24,440 nt of DNA from DATGQT01 sp033720695 (GTDB taxonomy: Bacteria; Bacteroidota; Rhodothermia; Rhodothermales; Rubricoccaceae). How positions within the stretch are numbered: position 1 is the first letter of the stretch; every line of letters starts with the position of its first letter. The position numbers and the translations under genes are program-made. Below the pieces are notes generated by a model. It was not told the origin of the DNA. It saw nothing but the letters and a program-made list of their open reading frames with translations, and made no database searches. The DNA lies in contig JAWWCA010000021.1 in assembly GCA_033720695.1 (NCBI GenBank), positions 1 to 24,440 on the forward strand. Direction: 5' to 3'. Shown piece after piece: positions 15,882 through 22,325 of the stretch.

Positions 15882-16790
15882 CTACATCAGCCCGGCGCGC
15901 TCGCGGAGCGCGAGCACGACCGGCGAGGCCACGAAGATCGAGGAGTACGTCCCGATCGCGACGCCGACGAGGAGCGCGAAGGCGAACCCCTTCAACACCT
16001 CGCCGCCGAAGAGGAACAGCACGAACACCACCAGGAGCGTCGTGCCGCTCGTCAGGATCGTGCGCGAGAGCGTCGCGTTGATCGAGCGGTTCATGACCTT
16101 GTCGAACCGCTCGGTCTTGAAGAGGTTGGCGTACTCGCGGATCCGGTCGAACACGACGACGGTGTCGTTGATGGAGTACCCGACGATCGTGAGGAAGGCC
16201 GCGATGATGGCCTGGTCGATCTGGAGCGAGAACGGCACCACTCCCTGAAGGAGGGAGAACAACCCGAGCGTGAAGAGGACGTCGTGTGTGAGGCAAACGA
16301 CGGCGCCTACGGAGTAGCGCCACTCGAACCGGACGGCGATGTAGGCAAAGATGACGAGGAGCGCCGCGAGGACCGACCAGATGGCGCCGCGCTTGAGGTC
16401 CTCGGCGAAGCGCGGACCGACCGAGTCCAGCTTGAGCACGGTCGGGTTCGAGCCCGCGAACTCGTCGTTGATCGCGCCCACGACGAGGGACTGGAGCGAG
16501 TCGGGGTCGCCGCCGGCCACGGTGCGGATGAGGAGCTGGTCCTCGCCGCCGTACAGCTTGACCTCGGGCGTCGTGCCGAGGGCAGCCTCGAGCGCGCCGC
16601 GGACCTCGACGGCCGGGATCGGCTCGGCGGTTTCCACCACGATCTCGGTGCCGCCGAGGAAGTCGATCCCGGTCTCAATCCCCCGCGTGACGAGCGAGAC
16701 GAGGCCGAGGACGATGATGATGCTGGAGAAGATGAAGCCGAACTTCCGCTTCGCGACGAAGTCGACGTTCGTGTTTTCGAAGATGCGCAT
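15882..16790 (-). CDS. secF: Protein translocase subunit SecF
   Basis: A 302-residue inner-membrane protein with the SecF plan: TM1 at about 18-35, ETGIDFLGGTEIVV at 39-52 at the start of the outer domain, LDSVGPRFAEDLKRGAIWS at 121-139, then five more TM segments. GYSINDTVVVFDRIRE (204-219) is the conserved TM4 signature. With SecD it uses the proton gradient to pull substrates across the membrane after SecA. It follows secD by 79 bp on the same strand. secD and secF are separate genes here, whereas many Bacteroidota carry a fused secDF. Confidence 0.96.
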   Translation of the reverse strand: MRIFENTNVDFVAKRKFGFIFSSIIIVLGLVSLVTRGIETGIDFLGGTEIVVETAEPIPAVEVRGALEAALGTTPEVKLYGGEDQLLIRTVAGGDPDSLQSLVVGAINDEFAGSNPTVLKLDSVGPRFAEDLKRGAIWSVLAALLVIFAYIAVRFEWRYSVGAVVCLTHDVLFTLGLFSLLQGVVPFSLQIDQAIIAAFLTIVGYSINDTVVVFDRIREYANLFKTERFDKVMNRSINATLSRTILTSGTTLLVVFVLFLFGGEVLKGFAFALLVGVAIGTYSSIFVASPVVLALRERAGLM

Positions 16791-16869
16791 GGCAACAGGG
16801 GGTCGAGGTCAGGGGTCCAGAGTCTTGAGGGAGCGCGGGCGCTGCGGTCGCGCCTCGGCCCCGGGACCC

Positions 16870-18798
16870 CTACCCGATGGCGAGAGAGGCGCGGCGGCCG
16901 GAGACGAGCCAGTCGAACACGATGCGGGTGACGACGATGGCGGAGAACAGCGACGACAGGATGCCCGCCATCAGCGTGACGGCGAAGCCCTGGATGGGCC
17001 CGATCCCGAACGAGTACAGGATCACCCCGACGAAGAACGTCGTGATGTTGCCGTCAGCGATGGCGCTGAGCGCCTTCGAGTAGCCGCCCTCGATGGCGGC
17101 CTTGAGGGTCTTGCCCGTCGCCAGCTCCTCCCGGATGCGCTCGAAGATGAGCACGTTGGCGTCGACGGCCATGCCGATCGTGAGCACGATGCCGGCGATG
17201 CCGGGGAGCGTGAGCACGGCGCCGAAGGCGGCGAGGATGCCGAAGATGAACAGCACGTTCAGCACCAGGGCGAGGTTGGCCACGAGCCCGGCCGTGCGGT
17301 ACCACAGCACCATGAAGACGAACACGAAGAGGAAGCCGACGAGGAGCGAGAACGTGCCCGCCCGGATCGACGCGGCGCCGAGGCTCGGCCCGACCGTCCG
17401 CTCCTCGATGATGTCGACGGGCGCGGGCAGCGCGCCCGACTTCAGCACCGTCACGATGTCGTCGACCTCGGCGCGGGACATGCTGCCCGAGATCTCGGTG
17501 CGCCCTCCGGGGATGCGCTCACGGATCACGGGGTAGCTGTAGACCACGTTGTCGAGGACGATGGCGACGTGCTTACCGACGTTGGCGCCGGTGAGCTGGC
17601 TCCAGCGCTGCGCCCCCTGAGAGTTCATGGTCAGGGAGACCTTGGCCTCGTTCGTGAACTGGTCGAACGACGGGCGGGCGTCGGTGAGCACCTCGCCGGT
17701 GAGCTCGGCCCGCTCCCGGATGCCGAGGAGGTAGTAGACCGGCTCCCCCGTCTCGGTCTGGCTCTCCGCCTTCGCCGTGTAGAGGAGCTGGGTCCCCGGG
17801 GGCAGCATCGCCTGCACCTCGGGCCGGTCGAGGTAGCCGCGCACCTCGCCGGTGTCGGAGACCGCGACGGCCCCGAAGACCGGCTGTTCCGTCGCCTGGT
17901 AGAGACGGAAGATTTCGGTGAAGCGCGCGTCGCCCTCCGTGCCGCCCCCGGTCTCGTCGGGCGTCTCGTCGCCGAAGAGGGCCTGGAGGTCCGTCGTGAC
18001 GGTGTCGGCATCGGTGGTCGCGGTCGTGTCCGCGGGCGCGTCGGTAGAGTCCACCGGAGCCACGTCAGCGTCCGGCTCCTCCCCTTCGAAGTACTGGTAG
18101 ACACGGAGGGCGGCCGCCTGGAGCTCCGAGGGCTCAGCCATCAGGCGGAACTCGAGGCGGGCGGTGCCCTTGAGGAGGTCCCGCACGCGCTCGGGGTCGT
18201 CGACGCCCGGGAGCTCGACGATGACGCGGCTGTTGCCCTGCTTCTGGATGGAGGGCTCGGAGACGCCGAACCGGTCGACGCGCTTGCGGATGATCTCGAC
18301 GGCGCGGTTGAGGGCGTCCTCGGCCTCGGCGTCGAGGTACGCGACGACGTCGTCGTTCTCCGAGCGGGCGGTGATGCCGGCGTCGGGGGACCGGAAGTAG
18401 CGTGAGAGCCGGGTGCCGGGCTGAAGCCTCTCGATGGCCGTCACGAAAAGGCCCACGAAGGACTCGCGGCTCGTGAGCGCCTCCTGCCGTGCGGCGGCGA
18501 GCGCGCTGTTGAACACCTCGTCGCGGCGGCCATCTGCGAGCTCGGCCAGAAGGGCGTCCATCCCCACCTCAAGGGTGACGTGCATGCCGCCCTGGAGGTC
18601 GAGGCCGAGCTTGAGGGCTGCCTCACGGTCGGCCTGGAGGTCGTCGTAGTGGTCGTTTTGGTAGAGCTCGCGCTCGGTCTCCTCCATCGCCGCCAGCTCC
18701 CGCTCGTTCAGGTAGTTCTGAAGCGTCGGGAAGAGGTAGTAGAGCGAGAGGATGACGAACGCGGCGAGGGCGAAGATCTTGAATCCGTTGCCTTGCAT
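16870..18798 (-). CDS. secD: Protein translocase subunit SecD
   Basis: A 642-residue protein. TM1 is at 7-25, LGLDLQGGMHVTLEV at 64-78, the large outer P1 domain fills most of 80-470, and five TM segments follow from about 480. The TM4 signature GMAVDANVLIFERIREEL (542-559) contains the conserved D546 implicated in proton use. SGALPAP (454-460) is the usual link before the membrane domain. Odd point: residues about 238-290 are an Asp/Thr/Glu/Gly-rich, low-complexity stretch set in the outer domain, likely a flexible acidic loop. The ATG at 18798 fits the start of TM1. The upstream gap of 141 bp carries a strong hairpin but no clear promoter box. Confidence 0.97.
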   Translation of the reverse strand: MQGNGFKIFALAAFVILSLYYLFPTLQNYLNERELAAMEETERELYQNDHYDDLQADREAALKLGLDLQGGMHVTLEVGMDALLAELADGRRDEVFNSALAAARQEALTSRESFVGLFVTAIERLQPGTRLSRYFRSPDAGITARSENDDVVAYLDAEAEDALNRAVEIIRKRVDRFGVSEPSIQKQGNSRVIVELPGVDDPERVRDLLKGTARLEFRLMAEPSELQAAALRVYQYFEGEEPDADVAPVDSTDAPADTTATTDADTVTTDLQALFGDETPDETGGGTEGDARFTEIFRLYQATEQPVFGAVAVSDTGEVRGYLDRPEVQAMLPPGTQLLYTAKAESQTETGEPVYYLLGIRERAELTGEVLTDARPSFDQFTNEAKVSLTMNSQGAQRWSQLTGANVGKHVAIVLDNVVYSYPVIRERIPGGRTEISGSMSRAEVDDIVTVLKSGALPAPVDIIEERTVGPSLGAASIRAGTFSLLVGFLFVFVFMVLWYRTAGLVANLALVLNVLFIFGILAAFGAVLTLPGIAGIVLTIGMAVDANVLIFERIREELATGKTLKAAIEGGYSKALSAIADGNITTFFVGVILYSFGIGPIQGFAVTLMAGILSSLFSAIVVTRIVFDWLVSGRRASLAIG

Positions 18799-18910
18799 GG
18801 TGCTGCGGTGCGTGCGGGGGACCGGCGCGGCCGGAGCCCTGTGGGCCCGGCGAAGCCGGCGGAAAAGCGAGAACGACCGACCCGAACGGCCGGCCAGGAC
18901 GAAGAGGGCC

Positions 18911-18932
18911 GGGCCGCCACGAGAGGCGGCCC
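18911..18932. terminator. Perfect 8-bp GC hairpin between the 18940 gene and secD
   Basis: GGGCCGCC (18911-18918) and GGCGGCCC (18925-18932) form a perfect stem with loop ACGAGA, eight bases past the stop codon of the minus-strand gene that ends at 18940. It could terminate or attenuate that transcript before secD. Read on the minus strand it is followed by GGCCCTCTTCG, which lacks a proper T-run, so a stabilising 3' hairpin is as likely. Confidence 0.4.
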
Positions 18933-18939
18933 TGCGCGG

Positions 18940-19440
18940 CTAGGGCCCGAGAGGCTGGAGCGCGGGGCGGAGCGCTCGGGGGGCCGGCTGGGGCGCCTGA
19001 GGACTCGAGGCGAGAGCCGCCGCCGGGGGCGCGGGGGCCGCGTCACTCCCCGGTGCGACCTCGCCGCTGAACGGGGCGAGGAGGGTCCCGCCAGCGCTCG
19101 CCGCGAGGAGAACCGCGTGGTCGCCGACCTCCTCCTGGAGCACCCGGAACAGCTGTCCGTAGAGGGCCCCGAGGAGCACGTCGGCGGGGGGGGCTGCCTC
19201 GCCGAGCCGGACGCGGAGGACCTCCGCGAGGGCAACGGCGAGGGCCTCCGGGGTGTCGGCGCGTACGTCGTCGAGCGCCACGTCGAGCACGGCCTGCGGG
19301 ATCTCGTGGAGCCCCAAGCGCTCCACGGCACGGTCGGCATGCCCGGCCGCCGCGACGGGGGCCGCGACTCCCGCGCCGAGGCTCACGAGGAGCCCGACGG
19401 CACAGAAGCGCAAAGCGATAGAGCGACGGAAGCCGCGCAT
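18940..19440 (-). CDS. Small secreted protein of unknown function
   Basis: A 166-residue protein that I do not recognise. It starts with a signal peptide (MRGFRRSIALRFCAVGLLVSLGA..., AAPVAAAGHA; cleavage near residue 25-30). The mature part at about 28-115 is helical and acidic/leucine-rich (VERLGLHEIPQAVLDVALDD, VALAEVLRVRLGEAA). The end (about 135-166) is Ala/Pro-rich low complexity. The frame extends to 19533, but ATG 19440 is chosen because the signal peptide begins there and a promoter box lies 27 nt before it. It precedes secD on the same strand with a hairpin between, so co-transcription is uncertain. The coding pattern and signal peptide support a real gene. Confidence 0.7.
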   Translation of the reverse strand: MRGFRRSIALRFCAVGLLVSLGAGVAAPVAAAGHADRAVERLGLHEIPQAVLDVALDDVRADTPEALAVALAEVLRVRLGEAAPPADVLLGALYGQLFRVLQEEVGDHAVLLAASAGGTLLAPFSGEVAPGSDAAPAPPAAALASSPQAPQPAPRALRPALQPLGP

Positions 19441-19467
19441 GGGACCGGATCCAGGCAGTCGAGAGGG

Positions 19468-19499
19468 CCAAGCTACGGAACGTGCCGGAGGGGCGGCAA
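19468..19499 (-). promoter_or_regulatory. Candidate promoter: TTG, 21-bp spacer, TAGCTTGG
   Basis: On the minus strand GTTGCC (TTG at 19499-19497) is followed after 21 bp by TAGCTTGG (19475-19468), 27 nt before ATG 19440. This is the same GTTGCC + 21 bp + TAnnTT layout as at 4815-4846. The rest of the 210-bp divergent gap (19441-19650) shows no clear promoter for the plus-strand gene. Confidence 0.48.
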
Positions 19500-19650
19500 C
19501 GTGCCCCAGTCTCTTCCCAGGGCCTTCTCGCACCGACCGGCTTGGATTCCAGACTGCGTGCGCCTCAAGCGGTCCCCGTTTCGGTCACGCTGCTCCGAAC
19601 CGCAGGGCCACCCATTCGTACCAACGACCCCTTCACCACTCCATCCTCTC

Positions 19651-19893
19651 ATGCCTCTCTGCAGCACCTGCGGCAACGACTACGACCGCGCCTTCACTGT
19701 GATCACCCACGACGACCAGCGGTTCACGTTCGACTCCTTCGAGTGTGCGGTCCAGGCCCTCGCCCCGACGTGCGCTCACTGCGGCGTTCGCATCATCGGG
19801 CATGGGATGCAGAAGGGCGACACGTTCTTCTGCTGTGACCACTGCGCCAAGGCGCAGGGCGTCGAGGGGCTCAACGACCGCGTCGAGGCCTGA
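19651..19893 (+). CDS. Small eight-cysteine, probably zinc-binding protein
   Basis: An 80-residue protein with cysteines at 4, 7, 32, 41, 44, 61, 62 and 65, in CxxC (4/7), FDSFEC (32), CAHC (41/44) and FFCCDHC (61-65) groups. His 43, 51 and 64 add possible ligands. The layout suggests two zinc sites of zinc-ribbon/treble-clef or MYM/TRASH type. I recall similar short hypothetical proteins (CxxCGNDYD...FDSFECA...CAHCG.RIIGHG) in actinobacteria and other phyla, with no established function; metal handling or nucleic-acid binding are guesses. The frame is open far upstream (from 18580), but that is antisense to the secreted-protein gene. ATG 19651 starts at the first CxxC. It ends by overlapping the convergent flavoprotein gene by 23 bp. 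Confidence 0.8.
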   Translation: MPLCSTCGNDYDRAFTVITHDDQRFTFDSFECAVQALAPTCAHCGVRIIGHGMQKGDTFFCCDHCAKAQGVEGLNDRVEA

Positions 19894-21277
19894 CGCTCCG
19901 CTTCCCGGGCTCACCGGACATGTGGCGGAGGGCCTGAGCCGAGGCGACCTTCAACACGTCGAGCGCGGGCGCCACGGGCGGATTGTAGACGAGGTCGAGG
20001 TCCTCTGCCAGCGTTTTCGCCGTCGCGCCCGCGGCAACGAGGGGCACGAGGACGTCGGCCCGCAGCGCAGCCCCCTCACTCCCGACGAGCTCGCCGCCGA
20101 GGATGCGCCCCCCACGCCGCTCCACGACGAGACGAGCCCAGAGCGGACGCGACCCCGGGTAGACGCGCGTCCGGCTCCAGTACTGCACGTCTGCCGCGAG
20201 GGCGTCGAACCCAGCCGCGTTGGCCTCGTCGAGGGTCAGGCCCACCCGGGCCGCCTCCACCCCGAAGGCTCGGACGGCGATGGCACCGGTGATGCCGGTG
20301 AAGCGATCAGGAGGCCGAGCCCCCGACGCGTTTCGGGCTGCAACGCGGGCCGTCCGCCGCCCCACGGGAGCGAGTGGCCAGTGCACGGGCACACCGTCGA
20401 TGATCCGGGGGACGGCTACGACGTCCCCGCAGGCCCAGACGGTGCGAGCACTCGTGCGCATCTCGTCGTCCACCGCCACCGCACCAGAGGGGTGGCACCG
20501 GATGCCTGCCGACGCAGCGAGGTCGCTCCGAGGCGTGACGCCGATGCAGACCAGGACGGCCCCGCACCCGATGATCTCCCCGCGGTCGGTGCGCACGGCC
20601 CGAACACGTCCTGCCGAGTCGGCCTCGATCCGGGTCACCCGCTCGGCTCGGACCCGGACCCCGGCTTCCCAGACGGCGTGCTCCAAGGGTGCGGAGAGGG
20701 GCTTGGAGAGGGACGCCGGGAGGACCCGCCCCTCGGGTTCCAGGAGGGTCGTCCGGAGCCCTCGGTCGCGCGTCGCCTCGGCCATCTCCAGGCCCACGAA
20801 CCCGCCACCGACGATAACGACGTGGCGGACGGGCTCGGTGTCCAGCCACCGCTTGATGGCGAGGGCGTCGGGGTAGGTGCGGACGGTGAACACCCCGGCG
20901 GCCTCCTCGCCCTCCACCCCCAATCGGTGGGCCCGCGCACCCGTCGCGAGGATGAACCGGTCGAAGGGGATCTCATGCCGACTCCCGAATCGGAGCGCTT
21001 CCACGACCAGTCGTTTCTGAGCCGGCTGGATCGCGTGGACGCGGTGCCGAAGCTGCACCGTGGCGCCTCGCGTCCGCTCGAAGGCCTCGGCCGTGAGCAC
21101 CTGGAGATCCTGCTCCCCCTCCAACCGCCCGGCGACGAAGTAGGGGATCTCGCACGCGCCCACGCTGATGTGGTCTCCTTCCTCGAACAGCACCACCTCG
21201 GCGCTGGGGTTCGTGCGAACGGCCTCGGCAGCTGCGGCCGGGCCGGATGCGGTACCTCCGATGACGGCGATCTTCAT
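19871..21277 (-). CDS. FAD/NAD(P)-dependent oxidoreductase, CoA-disulfide-reductase / NADH-oxidase-like
   Basis: A 468-residue flavoprotein. FAD-binding VIGGTASGPAAAAEA is at 5-19; the C42-containing block ISVGACEIPYFVAG at 37-50 takes the place of the single redox cysteine (near 43) of CoA-disulfide reductases and NADH oxidases. The NAD(P)-binding motif VVIVGGGFVGLEMAEA is at about 153-168, VWACGDV is the second FAD contact, and a C-terminal dimerisation domain has VYNPPVAPALDVLKVAS. It could reduce CoA disulfide, persulfides, polysulfide or oxygen; the motif alone does not choose. The frame extends to 21394, but ATG 21277 is chosen because the family begins MKIAVIGG. The Arg-rich C-terminus (GKRSVRPRRGR) is a likely non-conserved tail that overlaps the convergent small zinc-protein gene. 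Confidence 0.88.
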   Translation of the reverse strand: MKIAVIGGTASGPAAAAEAVRTNPSAEVVLFEEGDHISVGACEIPYFVAGRLEGEQDLQVLTAEAFERTRGATVQLRHRVHAIQPAQKRLVVEALRFGSRHEIPFDRFILATGARAHRLGVEGEEAAGVFTVRTYPDALAIKRWLDTEPVRHVVIVGGGFVGLEMAEATRDRGLRTTLLEPEGRVLPASLSKPLSAPLEHAVWEAGVRVRAERVTRIEADSAGRVRAVRTDRGEIIGCGAVLVCIGVTPRSDLAASAGIRCHPSGAVAVDDEMRTSARTVWACGDVVAVPRIIDGVPVHWPLAPVGRRTARVAARNASGARPPDRFTGITGAIAVRAFGVEAARVGLTLDEANAAGFDALAADVQYWSRTRVYPGSRPLWARLVVERRGGRILGGELVGSEGAALRADVLVPLVAAGATAKTLAEDLDLVYNPPVAPALDVLKVASAQALRHMSGEPGKRSVRPRRGR

Positions 21278-21569
21278 GATGGTCGGGAGAGGGAGCGGAC
21301 ATTTCCTTTGTGTAAACGTTCCGCCCGGAGAGGGGCGCGCCCTTTGACCACCAAGGCTAACGATGCGCCCGGGGTGGCGGCCACCCGTGCCCACCTCTTG
21401 GCCGCAGAGCCTCAGACCCGCACCCTCCTCCCGTCCGGTGCCTCCGCGGCACTGGATGCCCCCTCCCTCCGAGTGCCTGAAACCGATTGAGATGACGCCT
21501 TGCTTCTAAGCCAGCAACCGTTATATTTGCTAGCTCAGCTGTCGGGAGCACCTCACAACCACCTGTCCC
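21278..21569. other. 292-bp divergent intergenic region
   Basis: This gap separates the flavoprotein (minus) from the right-end cluster (plus). Near both ends it holds the most AT-rich patches I noticed (about 21301-21320 and 21485-21535). It carries a strong plus-strand promoter (21500-21529). For the minus strand, TAGCCTTGG (21351-21359) and TTTACACAAAGGAAAT (21304-21319) are the only candidate sites, and neither is a good match. I see no convincing gene in it. Confidence 0.6.
21500..21529 (+). promoter_or_regulatory. Promoter of the right-end cluster: TTG, 19-bp spacer, TATATTTG
   Basis: TTG at 21500-21502 and TATATTTG at 21522-21529, 19 bp apart, fit the Bacteroidota consensus TTTG / TAnnTTTG. 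The -7 box is an exact match and sits in an AT-rich patch. It ends 40 nt before ATG 21570. An in-frame TAG at 21531 rules out an upstream extension of the gene. This is the best promoter match in the window. Confidence 0.65.
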
Positions 21570-22265
21570 ATGTCCCTTCCCCTGGCCCTCGCGGTGATCG
21601 CTGTACTCGGCTACGTGTACTATTTGGGCCAAATTGCGATCCACAACTGCGTCCACTATACGCTCTTCAAAAAGCGAGAGCTTAACCGGCGCGTCGGCTT
21701 GGTCCTCTGCTCCATCCAGCTCACCCACTTTGACGGTTGGCGAGCGGCTCATATGATGCACCATCGGTTCGCCCAGAGCGAACGGGATCCCCACCGCGTC
21801 GACCGCCACCTCCTGCCGTACATCCTGACCCACTACTACCGGATCGCGAAGTACACCTGGGAGCCGAAGCGGTACTTCATGGCCGTCGCCCCGCCGATCC
21901 TCGTCGCCCTGGCGGTCATCGCGTGGCAGGCGTCCGTGGGCGAGCCCCTGCGCGGCGTCGTGTGGGTGGCCGTGTTCTGGCTGATCCCCATCATGATCAG
22001 CCACGCCCTCGTGGCGCACTTCAACTTCATCACGCACGCCGAGCTGCCCTACGGCCGCGGCCACGACACCCGCAGCTTCAACGAGGGCATCTGGCGCGTC
22101 ATCAACAAGCTGACCTTCAACTTCTACCTGCACGCCGAGCACCACTTCAGCCCGCACGTGCCCGTCCCCCAGCCGGACCCCAAGCTCTACGACCCCGAGA
22201 CCGCTCCGCCCTCCATCAAGGAGGCCGCGCGCGCGCGCGCCGCAGCGGAGACGGTCGCCGGCTGA
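21570..22265 (+). CDS. Compact histidine-box membrane oxygenase (fatty acid desaturase / carotene hydroxylase type)
   Basis: A 231-residue membrane protein with three histidine boxes in order: HNCVH (H25, H29), HMMHH (H61, H64, H65) and HAEHH (H188, H191, H192), plus H150 and H156 in VAHFNFITH. These are the di-iron ligands of integral-membrane desaturases, hydroxylases and ketolases. LNRRVGLVLC between boxes 1 and 2, ERDPHR after box 2 and HFSPHVPVP after box 3 suit this superfamily, nearest in pattern to CrtR-like carotene hydroxylases. It is short: only about 20 residues precede box 1, although the in-frame stop at 21531 shows the start is real. Hydrophobic segments are at about 4-22, 105-120 and 128-145. 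Substrate unknown; the neighbours suggest a prenyl or pigment lipid. It is first in a three-gene cluster. Confidence 0.85.
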   Translation: MSLPLALAVIAVLGYVYYLGQIAIHNCVHYTLFKKRELNRRVGLVLCSIQLTHFDGWRAAHMMHHRFAQSERDPHRVDRHLLPYILTHYYRIAKYTWEPKRYFMAVAPPILVALAVIAWQASVGEPLRGVVWVAVFWLIPIMISHALVAHFNFITHAELPYGRGHDTRSFNEGIWRVINKLTFNFYLHAEHHFSPHVPVPQPDPKLYDPETAPPSIKEAARARAAAETVAG

Positions 22266-22325
22266 GCCGCCACCTCCTGAGCCCCCTCCTCCTTCTCACT
22301 CCTTCCCCAAGACCCAGAGGTACCC

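Noticed and set aside
16351..18405. 684-codon plus-strand open frame
   Set aside because: Antisense of secF and secD, with the repetitive His/Asp/Glu/Arg composition of a shadow frame.
18580..19650. Upstream extension of the eight-cysteine protein frame
   Set aside because: It is antisense to secD and the small secreted-protein gene; the cysteine pattern begins only at 19651.
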